Assembly: GCA_002721165.1 (NCBI GenBank)
Contig: PBJS01000024.1
Coordinates: forward strand, 1 to 64,000
From: Legionellales bacterium
GTDB taxonomy: Bacteria; Pseudomonadota; Gammaproteobacteria; Eutrophobiales; Eutrophobiaceae
Direction of reading: 5' to 3'
Length of the DNA stretch: 64,000 nucleotides
This document shows, in pieces, positions 62,501 to 64,000 of the stretch (positions are counted from its first letter, which is position 1; each line of letters begins with the position of its first letter). The notes beneath the pieces are model-generated. The model was given only the letters and a program-made list of their open reading frames with translations, was not told the DNA's origin and did no database searches. Position numbers and translations under genes: made by a program.

Positions 62501-63714
62501 TCTTTTGTTGGTGGTTCGCCCGGACGCATCATTCGATAAATTTCAATCTGTGCCTCTAGTTGATTAGTTGTTGAATCATCTTTTAGCGTGTCAGAAATAT
62601 ATGAACCGTGATCCAAATCATTTGTATAGATTGTTTCAAATTTAAGACCAGGATGATTAAGAATTCCTTCTAACGATTCTTCTGTAATTTCATGATTTGC
62701 TGGGAATTCTATTTCGCCCGTTTCTTCGTCAATAATATCCTTAGCAATTACTTTACCAATCAAGCAATCAGCTGGAGCAGATAAAGAAGTTAATTTTGCC
62801 TTTTCAATTTCTTTTATATGACGGGCTGTAATACGACGATCCTTTTCAACAATAACAGTTCTTTTGTTCTTAATTTCAAAAGCTGCTGTTTGACCGCGTA
62901 AACGTTCTGGAACTAAATGAGTAATAATGTAACTCTCTTTAGCACTAAAGTCAGGCTCACCTGTTTCTTCGTCAACAACAATACTAAAGCCTTTACTTGG
63001 AATTTCGAAAGTTTCTGTATCAAAGAAAAAATTAAGAATTTCTTCGGTAGTGTATCCCAATGCACGTAGCAATATAGTTGCATGGATTTTTCGTCGTCTA
63101 TCAATTCTGCAATAAACAAGATCTTTCGCATCAAATTCAAAATCTAGCCATGAACCACGATATGGTATGACACGTGCAGAATACAATAATTTTCCAGATG
63201 AATGTGTTTTCCCCTTGTCATGTTCAAAGAAAACACCCGGCGATCGATGCATCTGAGAGACTATAACCCGCTCTGTTCCGTTAATAACAAAAGTTCCGGT
63301 GTCAGTCATTAATGGCATTTCGCCCATATAAACTTCTTGTTCTTTTATATCCTTTACAACTTTATTATTGAGTCCAGCTTCCTTATCATAGATAACTAAA
63401 CGAACACTAACTCGTAATGGTGCAGCGTATGTTAAACCCCTAAGTTGGCATTCTTTAACGTCAAATACGGGATTGCCTAATTTGTAACTAACGTACTCTA
63501 AAGCAGCATTACCTGAAAAACTAACAATCGGAAAAACTGATTTAAACGCAGCTTGCAGTCCGATATCTTTTCTTTTGTCAGGTTGAATATCGAGCTGTAA
63601 AAATTTACCGAATGAAGCAAGTTGAGTTTCAACTAAATAGGGGACCTCTAGTATGCTAGAGCTTTTCCCAAAATCTTTTCGGATGCGCTTTTTTTCAGTA
63701 TATGAATAGGCCAT
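59581..63714 (-). CDS. rpoB: RNA polymerase beta subunit
   Basis: The 1377-residue subunit has the rifampicin pocket in wild-type form ([37 protein letters not shown]), the [20 protein letters not shown] segment, the active-site ENSFEDSI-like [10 protein letters not shown] and the C-terminal [24 protein letters not shown]. ATG start with GAGG upstream. It follows rplL by 116 bases, with no obvious terminator or attenuator in that gap. Confidence 0.98.
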   Translation of the reverse strand: [1377 protein letters not shown]

Positions 63715-63830
63715 TGGATTACCTCGTTAATAATTTTTTTGTGATTTGAACACGCACAAAAAACCTACAGAAGTTAAAAAACTCCTGATCATGATTTCTA
63801 ATTTGCTGAACTTGAACAATTAAGGTGAAG

Positions 63831-64000
63831 CTATTTTAATTCTGCCGATGCGCCGGCTTCTTCAAGCTTCTTCTTAATATCCTCTGCCTCTTCTTTACTC
63901 GCGGCTTCTTTAACAGTTGAAGGAGCGCCTTCGACAAGTTCCTTCGCTTCTTTAAGCCCAAGACCTGTTACTGCTCTAACTGCTTTAATTACACCAACTT
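63831..64000 (-). CDS. rplL: 50S ribosomal protein L7/L12 (C-terminal part; start beyond the window)
   Basis: The last 56 codons run from the right edge to a TAG at 63831. The translation contains VGVIKAVRAVTGLGLKEAKELVE and ends KKKLEEAGASAELK, the C-terminal domain of L7/L12 that binds elongation factors. Partial only because the window ends; its place before rpoB is the standard one. Confidence 0.96.
   Translation of the reverse strand, partial: VGVIKAVRAVTGLGLKEAKELVEGAPSTVKEAASKEEAEDIKKKLEEAGASAELK

Overview
The window is an AT-rich, tightly packed stretch of a bacterial chromosome, almost certainly from a gammaproteobacterium. Three things point there: the block recA-recX-alaS-lysC-csrA-tRNA-Ser, the series lipA-lipB-ybeD ... 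dat-dacC-rlpA-mltB-rodA-mrdA-mreD-mreC-mreB, and proteins such as QueD, YadG and YadH that read much like their E. coli counterparts. A GatCAB amidotransferase is present, as in lineages that make Gln-tRNA or Asn-tRNA indirectly. The species cannot be named from this sequence. No insertion sequence, prophage or CRISPR array was seen.

Layout. 1-5325 (minus): two multiheme c-type cytochromes followed by an outer-membrane barrel protein cut by the window edge, an apparent redox operon and the most unusual part of the window. 5495-11301 (minus): tRNA-Ser(GCU), csrA, lysC, alaS, recX, recA. 11471-12651 (plus): a BrxR/CapW-like WYL regulator divergent from recA, with a small membrane protein. 12661-15624: pncC, tadA, and three unrelated methyltransferase genes (DNA adenine type, alkylguanine repair type, small-molecule type). 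15635-19225 (minus): guaB and guaA with a cupredoxin gene between them. 19337-21518 (plus): xseA and an M23 endopeptidase. 21529-23400 (minus): lipoate genes. 23515-25217 (plus): yadGH exporter. 25238-34927 (minus): queD, dat and the cell-shape and wall-elongation cluster from dacC to mreB. 35174-38423 (plus): gatCAB. 38427-64000 (minus): an unbroken alpha, spc, S10 and str ribosomal series, then rpoC, rpoB and the end of rplL. The usual tuf gene between fusA and rpsJ is absent.

How the genes work together. mrdA, rodA, mreBCD, dacC, rlpA and mltB build and trim the lateral wall. lipA and lipB make lipoyl cofactors. guaB and guaA make GMP. The last 25 kb makes ribosomes, the SecY channel and the RNA polymerase core. 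The cytochrome/barrel operon looks like a route for electrons across the periplasm or outer membrane, but its substrate cannot be read from sequence.

The main oddities are: (i) mreC, mreD and recX lack an ATG, GTG or TTG where the conserved N-terminus begins, but have ATT, ATT and CTG there, each 6-7 bases after a good Shine-Dalgarno sequence; (ii) the regulator divergent from recA belongs to a family known for controlling phage defence, and no LexA box is visible; (iii) lysC has a strong internal start for a separate regulatory subunit; (iv) five convergent gene pairs are separated by only 3-20 bases, leaving no room for ordinary terminators.
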